64,000 nucleotides of DNA, from contig BJKQ01000012.1 of assembly GCA_006538405.1 (NCBI GenBank), positions 1,399,001 to 1,463,000 on the forward strand, read 5' to 3'. The notes under the pieces are model-generated. The model made no database searches, was not told where the DNA came from, and was given only the letters and a program-made list of their open reading frames with translations. The position numbers were made by a program, and so were the translations under genes. Source of the stretch: Hansfordia pulvinata. Taxonomy: Eukaryota; Ascomycota; Sordariomycetes; Xylariales. Below, piece by piece: positions 1-12,095 of the stretch. Position 1 is the first letter of the stretch. Each line of letters starts with the position of its first letter.

Positions 1-494
1 GTCGTACATGGGGGCGTGCCGCCATCACGTTTAGGTATGTATGATGTGTATCCATCTACCCGTCCGGCGATGGTGTCTGTCTGTCTGTCTGTTATTACTT
101 GTAGTCTTCTTTTTTTTTTGTTTTCGCCGTACGAGCAGGTCGCCGAGTCGGACGGGCGGAGACGTGGCTGGAAAGCACCGACCCTTGAGGGGCTTGTTGT
201 TCTTCTTATTTTTCTCTTCTTTTATTTTTACATGTTTGACACGACAGTTCCCACGGGACGCCAGCGATCTCAGCCTCGCCTAGGTACTGTAGCTAGTAGC
301 TACGGGTAAAGTTCAATAAGATGTGTACCTACATACCTAAGGTAGGTAGGCAGATAATGACCAGCCCCCCGCCCCTTGCGCCTGGAAGGATTGATTACGA
401 CCAGATCCTTGGCGCAGGAACGCGCAAGCACTGTTTCGCGCTCGGCACGTGGAGGGCTGCGAGTATACCACCTGCCGAACCCTGACTGGGCCAT

Positions 495-533
495 GTGTTG
501 TGTGTGTGTGTGTGTGGGTGTGTGGGTGTGTGT
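495..533. repeat. (GT)n microsatellite
   Basis: Imperfect GT repeat interrupted by GGG triplets. It produces Val/Cys-rich spurious frames. Confidence 0.9.
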
Positions 534-1042
534 CCTTCTCTCTACGAGTATCTCTTGCGAGTGGTGCAGAAGATCGCAGCTCGTGTCACACGTCCCCAGG
601 TTCCGGTCTACGGTTCCACCTGTTCCAAGAATAGCGGGCTCAAGAGCGAAAATAAAGAAGAAGTACCTACTCGTAAACCACAAACAACTGCGCATCGCAC
701 TCGGTACAGTGGAATCGAGCAGAGCGGCATGGCCAGGCCCGCGCGCTCTCTGCCACTTGTGTGGTTCTTTACGAGACTCATCATCATGGTCAGAGCCGGG
801 GGGTCTGCGTGGAGATTTCTCGGGCAGAGGCCCGCCACGCCACTCCCGGTGATTGATTGATGAGCCCCAGTCGCGAGTACTTACTCCGTTAGATGGGTTG
901 ACATGCGCCCCCGAAGCTCGGACTGCCACCGTGCCCGGGCGTTGCTGAACCCTGCCCTCAGCCAGGGAAGTCAGTCAGACAGACGCCTGAGGCTGACCTG
1001 ACCTGGCCTGGGCTGGCTTTTATTTCACTCGTAGCTTCTACT

Positions 1043-1069
1043 CCTTCTTCTTCTTCTTCTTCTTCTTCT
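1043..1069. repeat. (TTC)n microsatellite
   Basis: Pure pyrimidine trinucleotide tract in the gene-free left spacer. Confidence 0.85.
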
Positions 1070-1377
1070 GCTTCTTTCTCCGCGAGGCGACTATGATGAC
1101 TTCTGTCCACTCGTCAGCCTCACGTCCGGCATATGACTTATTACGTACAGACGTGCGACGCCTGCTGAGTAGGTGAGGAGGAGATTCCACTCGGGGAGGG
1201 GCGCAGTTTCAGGCAACAGTAGATTAGGTAGGTAGATGGCGACGGGGCGAACGCGTCTCGGGAAGCTGAGAACAGGCAGGCAAAAGTTGACCTCCGACTC
1301 CTGGGACTCAAAAGGGCGCACTCACTGCCTGGGCGGGAAGAGGCAATTACTGATGGCAAATGGGCACCCTGTATTGT

Positions 1378-1387
1378 GAGTACTCGT
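1378..1387. repeat. Isolated GAGTACTCGT palindrome copy
   Basis: Exact copy of the 10-mer that clusters at 32.2-34.3 kb. This copy stands alone in the left spacer. Confidence 0.5.
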
Positions 1388-2227
1388 TTGTAGGCACGCA
1401 CAACCACCCCCTCCCTTTTGGGGGACCTTGCTTGTACAAGTAACCCGGCATTCAAGCACTCATGCACGCGGCTCTGTCAGCCGTTGATGGGGCTGCATCT
1501 GAGACGCCACAGGCTGAGTGATGATGGGACGGGACCGGGGCGGGGGGGAGGCGATGGCTTCGCACGGACTTCATCTGACAGAGAATTAAGGACACAGGGA
1601 AACAAGAAGAGAGAGAAACGAGTACAGAGACAGAGAGAGAGACACGAGTCCAGAGACAGACAGAGAGAGATACGAGTACAGAGACAGAAAGAGAGGCGCC
1701 GACGAAAACACCATCCCTCTCCCTCCCTCCCTGCCAAAAAAATAACCCTCCTTTCCACACACCACTCCGCCCTTCCCCTGTCATCGCAACACATTGCCGA
1801 TGCCGGTGGGCCGCGCCTCTTCTTGACAAGCTCGCTGACCGCATGGTTTGGCTTCCCCGGCCAGGGTGATCCCGGCCAGTGCGCGATGGCCCGGGGAACC
1901 CAAGGGCAGAACCTCGCCGTGCCTCGCAGCGGAGGATCCTCAACCCTGGGCCGCCTCTGGGGGGGGGGGGTGGGCCGCCTGGGCTGGGCTGGGCTGGGCT
2001 GGCTCTATCCGTACTCCGTGGGCTCGTCTCTCTCGTTTCCTCGCATGGCTGTTCTTGCCGACCTGTCTGTCTCTCTCCGTCTCTCTGTCCCTACCCCTGG
2101 GGCTTTTCTCCCGACCCCAGTGCCAGGCCCAGGCCCGGGCGTGGCCCCTGTTTGTTTGGTGGTGGGCCCCCTTCCCATTGCTGACACAGCCAGTCTGATC
2201 TTGATTATGGAGTACGTCTGTGGGCCG

Positions 2228-2232
<5 letters not shown>

Positions 2233-2287
<55 letters not shown>
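2233..2287. repeat. (TC)n microsatellite
   Basis: About 27 uninterrupted TC units, then a slightly imperfect tail to about 2298. It is a polypurine/polypyrimidine strand-asymmetric tract. Confidence 0.95.
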
Positions 2288-2297
<10 letters not shown>

Positions 2298-4010
2298 TCC
2301 CATGGCTGCCTGGCTGCCTTCCCGTCGATCGGTCCTGGGTGTTGGACAGTGAGCAGAGGGACGGCGACAAGCTCTGACGTGAGCCGACCCATATTGATCG
2401 GCCCTGGACATGACACACGGCATAATCATCTCTCTCTCGCTCTCTCTCTTTCGGGTGACGGACTGGTAGCCAGTCCCGTATTCCCAGGCCTTGTCGAGGT
2501 CCTGGCTCGTCTCCCTCCCTCCCTCCGTGGATGGCATGTCCTCCAAGGCAATGATGATAATAACAACAATAGCAATAACCACCAGAACGATAAAAAAAAA
2601 ACATCGAAACTTTGTCGCCGATGAGTTCCGCATCCCGCCCGGACCAGGGCCCCAGAGTGTGTCCTCCTCGATGGTAAGTAAAGGAGGCACGACGACCCGC
2701 CCGGCCCGATCGCCCCCTCTGAGCAGGGACTGGATCCCGAGGAAGTTGCCGTCGGAACATCCCTTGTCGTGCTGCCGGAGAGCTCCCATCAATGCTATAC
2801 ACGGGCAAGCAGCAGTCAATGCCGCCCGTATAAACCTACATAAAGCACAAGAATCAGAATCCGAGGAGGGGGGGGGGGGGCGCCAGTGCCGCGCCGTTGC
2901 GCGTCGTAGAAGGAAGGCCTCGGTGAAGACAGGCTGGGTAGCACGACGCCATCCCTTCCCTGCTGCAGCAGCATCCGGGGATGGATGGATGCTCGCACTT
3001 CGTGGGCAGGCGTGGCAGGGACGTACTCTCGTACGCGTACGTGTATTCGTAGTAGAAAAGACACAGTGGGGGAGACCGGGGGAGGTGATGATGAACGGCG
3101 AGGTCGTCGATACTTTTACTCCGTACGTCTGCGAGTATCCGTACCCGCACCCCAACTCCCCAAGAGCCCTGAGCCCTTTGCGTGTTGGTCTTTCGGGCGT
3201 AAGAGAACTAACAACGGGGGCCCGTTTCTCTTCGCACGCACGGATACCGCACACGCCCCCCGTACGGGCGGGTTACAGGCAGGCAGGACTGGCTCCCGGG
3301 TGTCCGGACCATGGGCGAGCAGGCGAGGCGGCAGTCAGTCAGTCAGTTAGTCAGGCAAACAGGCAGACAGGCAGACAGGCAGAAAGAGCCGTCGCCTCGT
3401 GGAACCAAACGCCACCAGCTGCGTCGGGGTGAGCCTCATCGCGATGTGGGCTGGCACTCGCCCCGCCAGCTTTTTTTTTTTTTTTTGCCCTCTTCCTCGC
3501 GACGGAGGCAACGAGAAGACCACATGAGATCAGAGCTCCATCTACTGCCCGGCTACGACGGGGTTCTGCCATGCCGGGAAAGAGAGAGAGAGGGGAAAAA
3601 AGCATGGTTTGCCATGGCCGGAGCCCTCGCCCCATCAGACTCTCTCAGCCCACGAGTTCCGCCGGGGCGTCGCTCGTCCCATCTTACGTGTGCAGCAACC
3701 TGGGTTCTTCCGCCCAGGGGAGGGGGGGTCCCACGGAAACCGGGCAACGTCTCGCACCGTGAGGTGCCTTCGCTCGAGGACGGGCAAGCCCCATAAATGC
3801 TCATACCCGACGACTTGGTAAGGCAGAGGAGAAGGAGAGAGATAGAGAGAGTTTGTGTGTGTGAGTGAGTGCGACATTGGAAGCCTTGTCAAGACACCGA
3901 GAGAGCCCCCGGCCACGGGCCGGTCCAGGGAGGCTCCGCGTCGCAGCGGCGCCCTTATGGGGAGGGGATTGGGCGTTCTCCTCGAGTTAGGAAGGTCACG
4001 GTCTATTAAT

Positions 4011-4040
4011 ACGCGCGCGGGGGGGGGGGGGGGGGGGGGG
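4011..4040. repeat. CG alternation running into a 22-G homopolymer
   Basis: An alternating CGCGCG stretch is followed directly by 22 consecutive G (4019-4040). The G run could form a quadruplex, and its length in the assembly is unlikely to be exact. Confidence 0.9.
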
Positions 4041-4347
4041 CATATTTGCTTGGGCGGCTGCCCTTGTCCTTCCCCGGCCTGCACTCGTAAGCAAATCTCC
4101 AACGGCCTTGCAGACGTTACGGGAGAACGGGCGCAACGGTTTACTGCAACAGGTATGGGCACACGCCGCGCGACGTTGCAGTGTGCGTGCGGCCCGAGGC
4201 AGCAGGCGACACCCGGAATAACAGCCGTGGTGCGTAATGCTGCATACCCCCCCATGTGGATGGTGATCGTCTTGGCGCCAATTGATAGGTGCCTGGGACT
4301 GTTGGGGTTCGAGCTGGCCCGCGTGGAAGGGTTGATGTGACTGAGAG

Positions 4348-4349
<2 letters not shown>

Positions 4350-4382
<33 letters not shown>
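4350..4382. repeat. (GA)n microsatellite
   Basis: Uninterrupted GA dinucleotide tract in the left spacer. Confidence 0.95.
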
Positions 4383-4386
<4 letters not shown>

Positions 4387-6734
4387 ACAAGAGGAAGGCT
4401 CTCGGTGATATGGCTGAACGGAACACTCACATGAGTATTTTATCGTTTCCAGGGCAGCGGTGGGGAGCTTCGATATGGCGTGACCTCCATGGGTAGGGTT
4501 TGAGAATGAGTAAGCGTCTCCAGCAAAGTGTGATCTGAAGAGGTCCAGAGGGCGAGGAGCTTTCTGAATGTAACAAGCAAACTCGGGCTTTGTGCCGTTC
4601 GCTAATGTCCTGCTGTTCCGCTATGTCGCCGTCCCTCGGAAATGATGGAAAAGGGTTGAAGTCCGATCTTGACGCAGAGTCAGTTGATTCCGGGCTCAAG
4701 TCTCTTTTCAGCTATCAGTACTATTGACTGGGTCAAGACCTCTGTCAGACGCCGAGCCATAGAAGGTAGAAATGCGGGCCTCAGGCAATCAACATATAGA
4801 CATGAATGTGACTAGGCTTCTCTTAAGCGTTGTGGCATTGTCTCGGCCATCTAAAGAGAGCCATGGTTGCCAACTGGATTCATCCGAGAATCGGAAGATA
4901 GCCGGAAAGGCAGAGGCCAAAGTCAATGATGCCCAAAGCAACAACTGCCCTGCTCTCTGAACCGAAGTGAGTGGCCAAACGAGGGTCGCTTCGCTTGAGT
5001 GAATGTGCCCAATGATTAAGCTTGGGATATGAAGGGCTTGTACGGCGCTTTGCTGACTGGCTCCTGCTTTTGTGCGCTGAGACGGAAACACACTCTCTGA
5101 TCGCTGCGTCGCGGCAGTGGAGGCTGGATTGCACACATCCATACGTCCGCACGGGCACGAATACCCTTCATGGAGAATCCTCAAGAAACACCTTCCAAGG
5201 GACGATCTAGCTTGAACCGATAGAACCAGGTATCGAGGATCCCAGGATGTATTCACCTCAGCAACGAGCCTGCTAGACACTGGAATGCAGATCGAGGTTC
5301 ATCATTCTGTGGACTCACCCGCCTGGCACATGGCGATGCAAACGTGCGTGACTCATCCGAGTGAAAGTCAGTCGTCTGAGAATATACCACTCCTAGGGCC
5401 ACACGAGAAGTTGCCGTTTTCTCGTTTCGATCGTGCTGACGTGCGCCGGTGTCTAGCTGCCACAAGTAGATAGTGGTGTTGGACAGAGTCACGTCACTAG
5501 ATACGAGACGCTCCATGTCCAGAGCCGGCTGCCTCGTCCAGGCCCTACTTACTAGTTCACTGTTTCGAGAATGAGAGGACAGCGACGGTAAAGCAGACGG
5601 TAAGAGAACTCGCAAGCGCAAGGAGTGCCTCGTCACCTAGCCCTCGACGAATAACATGAACTGCCCGCGGCAGTCGGGAACTGGTGGGATACGGGCGTCT
5701 GTGTTGGCCGAAGACCTGGGAGTCCGACGTCTATCAAACATGAAATCCCGAGCAAAGCGCCACGTACCACTAATGGTCAATATCATACACTTTCACCCAT
5801 GGCAGAGAGTTCGACACCGTAGTCTGCCTCTTTTGTAAACAGGCACAAGACCAACTGATCCAAAGCCCAGGGCTTCCAGCATGGCTTGGACAGTGGCCAC
5901 AGTTTCGCAGAGAGAGCCGAAGCTCGTGCCGAAGAGTGAAGGGTTAGCTAAGTAAGCCAGCGATGTATTTCCCCTGATCCACGGTAACCATCGAAGGAAC
6001 GTCTGCGTCGCGGGTCACACCGCAAGGCGGAGAGACGGTGTCGGAGCGCATCTGCGTGAGAAACTTATCCGATGCTCTGGGATGACAATAGACATCAGAC
6101 ACACGACAGACTCAGGATCCGTACTTCTCGAGGCTTTGGACTTGGAGAGCGATCTAGCATATCTTTTTGACCGAGCGCCTATATTTCAGACATAGTTTCT
6201 TCTCAGAGACATTCGGGAGAGCTCGAAAAGGGTGGCCAGCACCGATCAGCACCCCTCTTGTATTTTCTGCCAAAGACCATTCATTGATAATTGCATCTAC
6301 GTACTATCTATGTAGTAAAGATGGAAATGAGCTTTGGTATCATGAAGGTGATGGACATGGCAAGCCCGGATGATGCCGGCAACTGGAATGACACGGTGTT
6401 CCCAGTGGCCTGTCTGCGCGTGGGCGACGCGCGAGGCCCAGCGAAGGGGTTGGAAGCCTTAGCGACTCCCTTAGTGGTTACATCCAGCTCCTACAGGGCG
6501 TCTCTTCCCCGGGGAAGTGGTGACTCCGGGGGCCGCATCATGGCCCCGAGCCGCCTGTAGTGTAGGGGGGCCCGGGGGCTGGGCTGTCCACTGGAGCGCC
6601 CACGGCCGCCCCGAGGCTCAGCTGGAGCCGGCGAAGGGGCCCAGGTCCCGCCCCGGCGACTGTCCGGAGGCTTCCTCTCTCTCTCTCAAGGTTGTCCAGA
6701 CGACAACGACAACGACGACGACGTGCCGTACCCC

Positions 6735-8364
6735 ATGCCTCGCCGAGCAACGAAGCAATTGAAGGCCGCGATGGGCGAGAAGCGAGCGCCGCGCATCGTC
6801 AGCGCCCACGACGGCACGGGGACGACGCTGTGCCGGTACGACGACGACGGCGGCGCCGTGCTGCCCCCGCGGACGCCCCGCCGGCACGCCCGCGGCCTGC
6901 TCGACGTCTTCCTGCCGGCCGGCTACCCGCACTCCGTCACCGACGACTACACCCCTTACCAGATCTATGTACGTCAAAGCTGCCCCTACCACTCCCTGAT
7001 ACCTCGCCGCCTCTCTCTCTCTCTCTCCCCCTCTCTCGCAGCCCAGTCGGGAGCTGACCCGACGACGCGCACAGGACTCCCTCCAGGCCTTCTCCAGCAC
7101 CATAGCCGGTCTGATGGCCTCCCGGGCCGTCCTCGAAGGTGGGCCCTTCTTCCAACCGCCCCCCTCCCCCTATTCATTATCCATTCCCCTTGCATACACT
7201 CCACGGTCACATGACTGACTCTCCCTGCCCCCTCCAGGTTTCGGCGTCGGCACCCAAGACGACCCCTCTTCCTCGTCGTCGTCGGCGTCGACGGCCACCG
7301 CCGCCGTCCTGCTGACGGTGCTGCAGGAGTCCGCTGGCCGGCTGGCCACCATCCTGTTCGCGCACCGCCTGGGCACCGCCATCGAGCCCGAGGCCAAGTT
7401 CTACCGCCTGCTGGCCGACGTCCTCAACGACGCCGCCATGGTCCTGGACCTGCTGTCCCCCTTCCTGGCCTCCTCCCCGTACACCAGGGCCCTGGCCCTC
7501 TGCGCCTCGGGCGTCCTGCGCGCCCTGTGCGGCGTGGCCGCGGGCTCCGCCAAGGCCAGCCTGAGCGCGCACTTCGCCTCGTCGTCTTCGTCGTCGAGTC
7601 GCCCGCGCAACAACAACAGCAACGGCGGCGGCGCCGCCGCCGCCGCCAGCGTGGCCGAGCTCAACGCCAAGGACGGCAGCCAGGAGACCGTCGTCAGCCT
7701 CGCCGGCATGCTGGCCGGCAGCCTGCTGCTGCGCGCCGTCCGCTCCCCCGCCGCCGTCGCCGCCTGCGCCCTGCTGCTCCTCCCCGCCCACCTGGCCACC
7801 AACGCCGCCGCCGTCCGCGCCGTCCGCCTGCGCTCCCTCAACCGCCAGCGAGCCGAGCTCGTCGTCCGCGCGTACCTCCTCCGGCGGCCGCCGCCGGGGG
7901 GCGGCGGCCGCGTCCTGCGCCCCGACGAGGTCGCCGCCCGCGAGAGCATCCTCTTCTGGCGCCCGGGCCCCTTCGCCCCCTTGCTGGCCCGCCGGCCGCC
8001 GTCCGCCGCCGGCCCCGGCATGCCGCTGCGCGCCTCGGACCTCGAGCGCCACTCCGCCGACCCGTACGTGGTAACCGCCGCGGGCAGGCCCGTCATCTAC
8101 ATGAAGGAGGGCGCGACGGCCAGGGACGTCCTGCGCGCGTACATGGAGGTCCTGGCGGCCGGGGTCGTCAGGGGCGCCGAGGGCCGAGGGGTGGAGGAGG
8201 AGGAGACGGACATGAAGGAGAAGACGACGGAGAAGCGGAACGGCGGAGAGCACCAGCAGTGTCTTCTCGACGACGACTTCTGGAAAGCGCTGGCGAGCGC
8301 CGGCTGGGACCTCGACGCCGCCGCGCTGGAGACGGGCCCTGCGGTTCGCATCCGCGTGGAGTAA
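6735..8364 (+). CDS. RUS-family (ROOT UV-B SENSITIVE / DUF647) membrane protein
   Basis: Three exons are read: 6735-6968, 7075-7138 and 7238-8364 (GTACGT donor; CTGAC branch point before the first acceptor), giving about 474 aa. Family features seen are FLPAGYPHSV with a DYTPYQIYDSLQ block spanning exons 1-2, then VLEGFGVG, and a later AKDGSQETVVSLAGMLAG segment followed by hydrophobic helices. These match the vitamin-B6-photoreceptor/RUS family (UVB_sens_prot), whose biochemical role is unsettled; plant members act in early seedling UV-B response and auxin transport. Ser-rich and Gly/Ala-rich inserts interrupt the domain. The start at 6735 is the first ATG in frame after a stop. A second in-frame ATG at 6771 is possible, and an unseen upstream exon cannot be excluded. 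It is convergent with CYC3. Confidence 0.82.
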
Positions 8365-8967
8365 CTAGTAGTCAAGTGAACGCGACCGTTCGTGTGGCTG
8401 ATGGCGGCTGCATTGTGCCGTGTGCTGGGCATGGGCTCCTTTGCGCTCCCTAATGGAGAGCACTCTTGTTGTCAGGAAGTATGGGCGTTTTGGGGGTTAA
8501 GGTTCGTGTGATTTGGGATTTGTCTATTCAGTTGCGCTGCGTCTATGGTCCACCCTCGCCCATGTTGCGAGTAAATGTCAACGATTTCCTAAGGCTCCCG
8601 ATAGTATTGTACAGATACATGTTACAATCGTACGACCCCTTGGCGCCAGACGCCGGTTTTGTGTCGTGGATCGGACGAAGGGTTCGTGATGAATTCCAAC
8701 TTTCATCGTCGACGTTCGATCATGTCCGATATGAGTTCATTCGATCGGGTCGGTCTCATGGTGAACCTAGTCTCAATATTGAACAGGGTTTCCAGGCGGA
8801 GAGCAGAAATCGCGCGGTGGCGGGCCGCTCGATTCTGCCCGCTTGAAATGCATGAAGCATAGGCCTCCCCTCTAAGCCTGGCACCTGCAAACAGTGCTCT
8901 TGGAAACTTCATGCTCACAACAAGCTAGTAACACCAAACTTGTGCATGTGTGCTTGGGTGCTCCCGA
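8365..8967. other. Convergent spacer RUS / CYC3
   Basis: About 600 bases between two stop codons. It contains a 126-codon frame (8466-8846, +) without recognisable motifs, which I treat as chance. Confidence 0.6.
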
Positions 8968-10127
8968 TCACGCGAGCCCGAGGGCCCGGGAGGCGCGCAT
9001 CTTGACGCCCGCCCACGAGTTGAGCTTGGGCCGCACGTCGAGGTAGAAGGACAGCCCCGCGGGCGCGGCGGCGCCCACGGCGCCTCCTCCGGCGACGGGC
9101 TCCTTGCCCGGGGTCGGGGCGCCCAGGGGCGCCGAGGACGTCGTGCCGGGGCGGCCCGCGTAGAAGTCGATGACGTACTCGACCTCGACGCCGCACCGGT
9201 CGACGACCCAGTCGTGGCGGTCGAAAGGGGCCTGGTAGCCGAGCAGGGTGTTGAAGCGGGCGCGGGGCGACAGGGTCGTCGACAGGCCCGAGAAGGAGTG
9301 CAGGCGGGGCTGGTCGCATCTGGCAGATGTCGTGTCGTGTCAGCATCTCGATCGCGGGCGTCACAGGCGCAACGGGAGCCGGGATGGTGATCTGAGAAAA
9401 GTACTCACTTGCTCCCCTCCAGCCACGGGGCCTCCCAGGCGCGGATCTCGCGCCACGCGCGCTCGTTGACGGCGTTGTGGATGGGCACCACGGTGCGCAT
9501 GTCCGACCCGCGCGGGTCGTGGCCCTTGCGCCGCATCGCCTCGAAGAACATGCGCTCCGACGGGTACACCCAGTTGCCCGACGCCGCGTCCGCGCCCGTC
9601 TCCTGCTCGTTGTTCGCTGCCTTCTTGCCGGAGCCATGCGCCGCCCCCCCGTGCGAGGCTGCCGCTGCCGCGGCCGCCGGGGAGTGAGCAGAAGAGTATA
9701 TCTCGTTGCTGCCTGCTGCCGTCTCGGTGCGCGGGATCGAGGAGACCTCGCGGTCGTCGGGCAGGCGAGACTCGGGGCCCTTGGGCGTTAACGCGGCGGC
9801 GGGAGTCGAGAAGAAGGGGATGCGCGGGATCCAGCTCCCCCATGACCCGGTGCCAGCGTCCGAGCCGCTGCCCGTCGCGGGCGCAGGGAGCTTCGCGGCT
9901 GGGGACGGCGACGGCGAAGCGGGCGGCGCCGCGTTCCTCGCCTGCTGAAGCCACGCTTCGCGCGCCTTGTGGTCCACGGGGCAGGCCTCCTCGGCTGCTG
10001 GGGCTGGGGCGGTGGGCGCCGTTGGCTGGGGTTGTTGGTCCGCGGCGGTGCGAGCCTGGGACAGCCAGGCCTCGCGGCTCTTGTGGTCGACGGGACAGAC
10101 TTCTTTGGCGGGATCTGGCGGCGCCAT
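8968..10127 (-). CDS. CYC3: Cytochrome c haem lyase (holocytochrome c synthase)
   Basis: Two exons, 10127-9409 and 9319-8968 (intron donor GTGAGT), encode 356 aa. The enzyme attaches haem covalently to the CXXCH motif of apocytochrome c in the mitochondrial intermembrane space. Seen: two haem-regulatory CPV motifs in near-identical contexts at residues Cys11 and Cys49, then a Pro/Ala-rich linker, then the conserved GNWVYPSERMFFEAM block and VVPIHNAVNERAW, where His217 corresponds to the essential haem-ligand His of the family. After the intron, the CDQPRLHSFSG and FDRHDWVVDRCG blocks complete the domain. The duplicated CPVDHK-REAWL units are separated by a low-complexity spacer. It is likely soluble and peripheral, with no transmembrane helix seen. 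Confidence 0.95.
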
Positions 10128-10904
10128 CCTGTGCAGCAGCCCTTGTGTCGTCCTCTCTTTGGGGTCGGTTGTGGTTATGGAATGCTTCGTGCCCTGTTGC
10201 GCGTGCCGTCGTGGGATGCGCCCGGGAGGTTTGCTCGGGGATCGGTAATGGGCCGGCTCTTTTGTGTGTATTCGTGAGGAAGGCGTAAATTAGAGAGTTC
10301 GAGGGCGGCGAAGGTGGAGTAGGTGATTGGTGGGTTCGGTGTGGTTGGGCATGTGTGTGGTCAAGGCTGATCATTTGGATGTCGACGGCGGTTTCTTTTT
10401 TCCCTCGGGATCGTCCGGGGATTGTGGGTTACATAATCGGGCGCGCTACTCTGCCTCCAGCGCGTCGGCGCCACTCATCGGATTTGCACTGCCGGGATTC
10501 ACATGCCGATTCAAACCACAGCGATGTGCCCCAGCCGCCATCAGGGCTGTATGATGATATTTACTATACATTGGAGTATGCGCTAAGTTCGGCCTGACCA
10601 GATTTCCAGTGCACCGCTGCTCATATTCGCTGTCCCTGGACCGTGCACATAAACTGCGGCATCTCCCTTACGCTACTCTAACCCACGGCTGGATCGCTAC
10701 CAAGACACACGGATGATATACCTGGCGAGATAGCTACTTGAAGATTGAAGATTGGCGAAGGAATTCCGGAATTATCCGTCCTCTGTGATTTATTGTTGTT
10801 AAATGGTTGATATCGCTAGCGCTACCTGTCTTGTCCCCTTCACCTCCCCCTTTTCACGCCTTGAAAACGACGCCTGGTATCATGTCTCCCGCGGCCCCTT
10901 TTCT
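10128..10904. other. Spacer: CYC3 5' side, ERG19 3' side
   Basis: About 780 bases. It should contain the CYC3 promoter (minus strand) and the ERG19 3' UTR. No further gene or clear site was recognised. Confidence 0.6.
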
Positions 10905-12095
10905 CTAGCTCGACGCCACAGGCGACCCGTCCTCGGACACGAGATGCTGCTCCGTCTTAGCGGGCCCCTCGCCTACGCCCGTCTGGATGACACGGCTGAC
11001 ACCACCGCTGATCAGGCCGGCAACCGACTCGTCGATGGCGACGGCCTGGCCGGACGACGCAACGCTGGCCGCCTCGGGCTTCCAGCCATCTACGCTCTGA
11101 AGAATGGCGTGGAAGGTGGCCAACACAGTGGGTGCGTCTTGCTCAAGGTAGTACACGACAGCGTTGGGACCGGCGTCGAAGGTGTAAGCGGCGATGGTGC
11201 GTCCAGCAGCAGCGTTGAGCAGCTCGACAGCGCGCACAGCCGCCCGGGACACGTCGTTCATGTAGAAGATGGGCGGGTACGTGTCGGCGCAGCTGGCGTG
11301 GAACGAGTTGGACTCGCGCATCGTGACCTCGGCAAAGGCGGCAAAGTCGCGCGCCGCCACGGCCGCCTCCATGGCGTCCATGTTGCGCGGCACGACGGCG
11401 GCGACGCGCTCGCGGAACAGGCCCGAGGTGGCGACCGTCTGCTGCATGCCGGCGGTAGAGCTGACGCCCTTCTTGGCGGCCGAGACGACGAGGATCAGCG
11501 CGCGCATGTCGGGCCAGTGCGAGGCCGGGGCGACCTGAACGGCCTTGGAGTCGAGGCCATCGGGCTGGCTGCCGTGGCGCCAGGCGACGTAGCCGCCAAA
11601 CAGGCTGCGGCAGGCGGAGCCGCTGCCCTGGCGGGCGACGATGGACAGCTCGGTGGGGTCGGCGGGCAGGCAGTAGAGGTCGGCGATGGCGCGGACGAGG
11701 GCGGCGAAGCCGGCGGCGGACGAGGCGAGGCCGGCGGCGGTGGGGAAGTTGTTCTCGGAGACGATGCGCAGGGTCATGGCAGACAGGCGGGGCAGGGAGG
11801 GGTCGGCATCCTCGAGCTGGCGGCGGCGGTCGCGCAGCTCTCGCAGGCAGGCCTGGGTGCGGGGACCGGTCAGGTCCGAGGGCTCGCCGTTGAGGGTCAG
11901 CGAGTCCTGGCCGGCAGGGAAGGCGTTGGAGCACGAGGCGGTCGTCAGGGTGCGCAGGTCGGCCTGGGACAGGGTGACGGACAGCGACGAGTTGGTGGCC
12001 AGGTTGAGCTTGGCATCGCGCTTGCCCCAGTACTTGACGACGGCGATGTTGACGGGAGCCGTCGTGGAGGCGCGGTAGACGGTGTCGGAGGCCAT
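10905..12095 (-). CDS. ERG19: Mevalonate diphosphate decarboxylase
   Basis: A single uninterrupted 396-codon frame. The enzyme converts mevalonate 5-diphosphate to isopentenyl diphosphate (ATP-dependent, CO2 released), the last step of the mevalonate trunk before sterols and other isoprenoids. Seen: the N-terminal substrate-binding segment NIAVVKYWGKRD, the GHMP-kinase-type phosphate loop ENNFPTAAGLASSAAG, the RQGSGSACRSLFGG block, the SAAKKGVSSTAGMQ block and TFDAGPNAV with the conserved C-terminal Asp. Length matches the family. It lacks introns, unlike many fungal orthologues. The start ATG at 12095 directly precedes the canonical beginning of the domain. It is divergent from ARG4. Confidence 0.97.
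   Translation of the reverse strand: MASDTVYRASTTAPVNIAVVKYWGKRDAKLNLATNSSLSVTLSQADLRTLTTASCSNAFPAGQDSLTLNGEPSDLTGPRTQACLRELRDRRRQLEDADPSLPRLSAMTLRIVSENNFPTAAGLASSAAGFAALVRAIADLYCLPADPTELSIVARQGSGSACRSLFGGYVAWRHGSQPDGLDSKAVQVAPASHWPDMRALILVVSAAKKGVSSTAGMQQTVATSGLFRERVAAVVPRNMDAMEAAVAARDFAAFAEVTMRESNSFHASCADTYPPIFYMNDVSRAAVRAVELLNAAAGRTIAAYTFDAGPNAVVYYLEQDAPTVLATFHAILQSVDGWKPEAASVASSGQAVAIDESVAGLISGGVSRVIQTGVGEGPAKTEQHLVSEDGSPVASS

Larger units (their letters stand above)
1..6734. other. Left spacer without a supportable gene
   Basis: No open frame here has recognisable family motifs or splice-joined conserved exons. The longest frames are by-products of CT/GA repeats and high GC. Seen instead: a GT-rich tract, a TTC tract, a long TC tract, a 22-G run and a GA tract (listed separately). 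About 4.4-6.4 kb is less GC-rich and less repetitive, but still shows no convincing exon chain. Confidence 0.6.

Noticed and set aside
2205..3254. 349-codon frame on the minus strand
   Set aside because: It runs through the TC repeat and GC-rich low-complexity DNA, shows no family motif, and overlaps equally long frames on the other strand.
4789..5280. 163-codon minus frame with a hydrophobic stretch, possibly a gene relic
   Set aside because: The hydrophobic stretch resembles a membrane helix, but there is no recognisable family, no supported start and no exon continuation.
7207..8253. 348-codon frame opposite the RUS gene
   Set aside because: Shadow of GC-rich codons of the RUS gene; Gly/Ala/Arg-rich without motifs. 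The same applies to long antisense frames over ARG4, MCU and ERG19.
8466..8846. 126-codon plus frame between RUS and CYC3
   Set aside because: No motifs, lies in a convergent 3' spacer, and overlaps comparable frames on the other strand.
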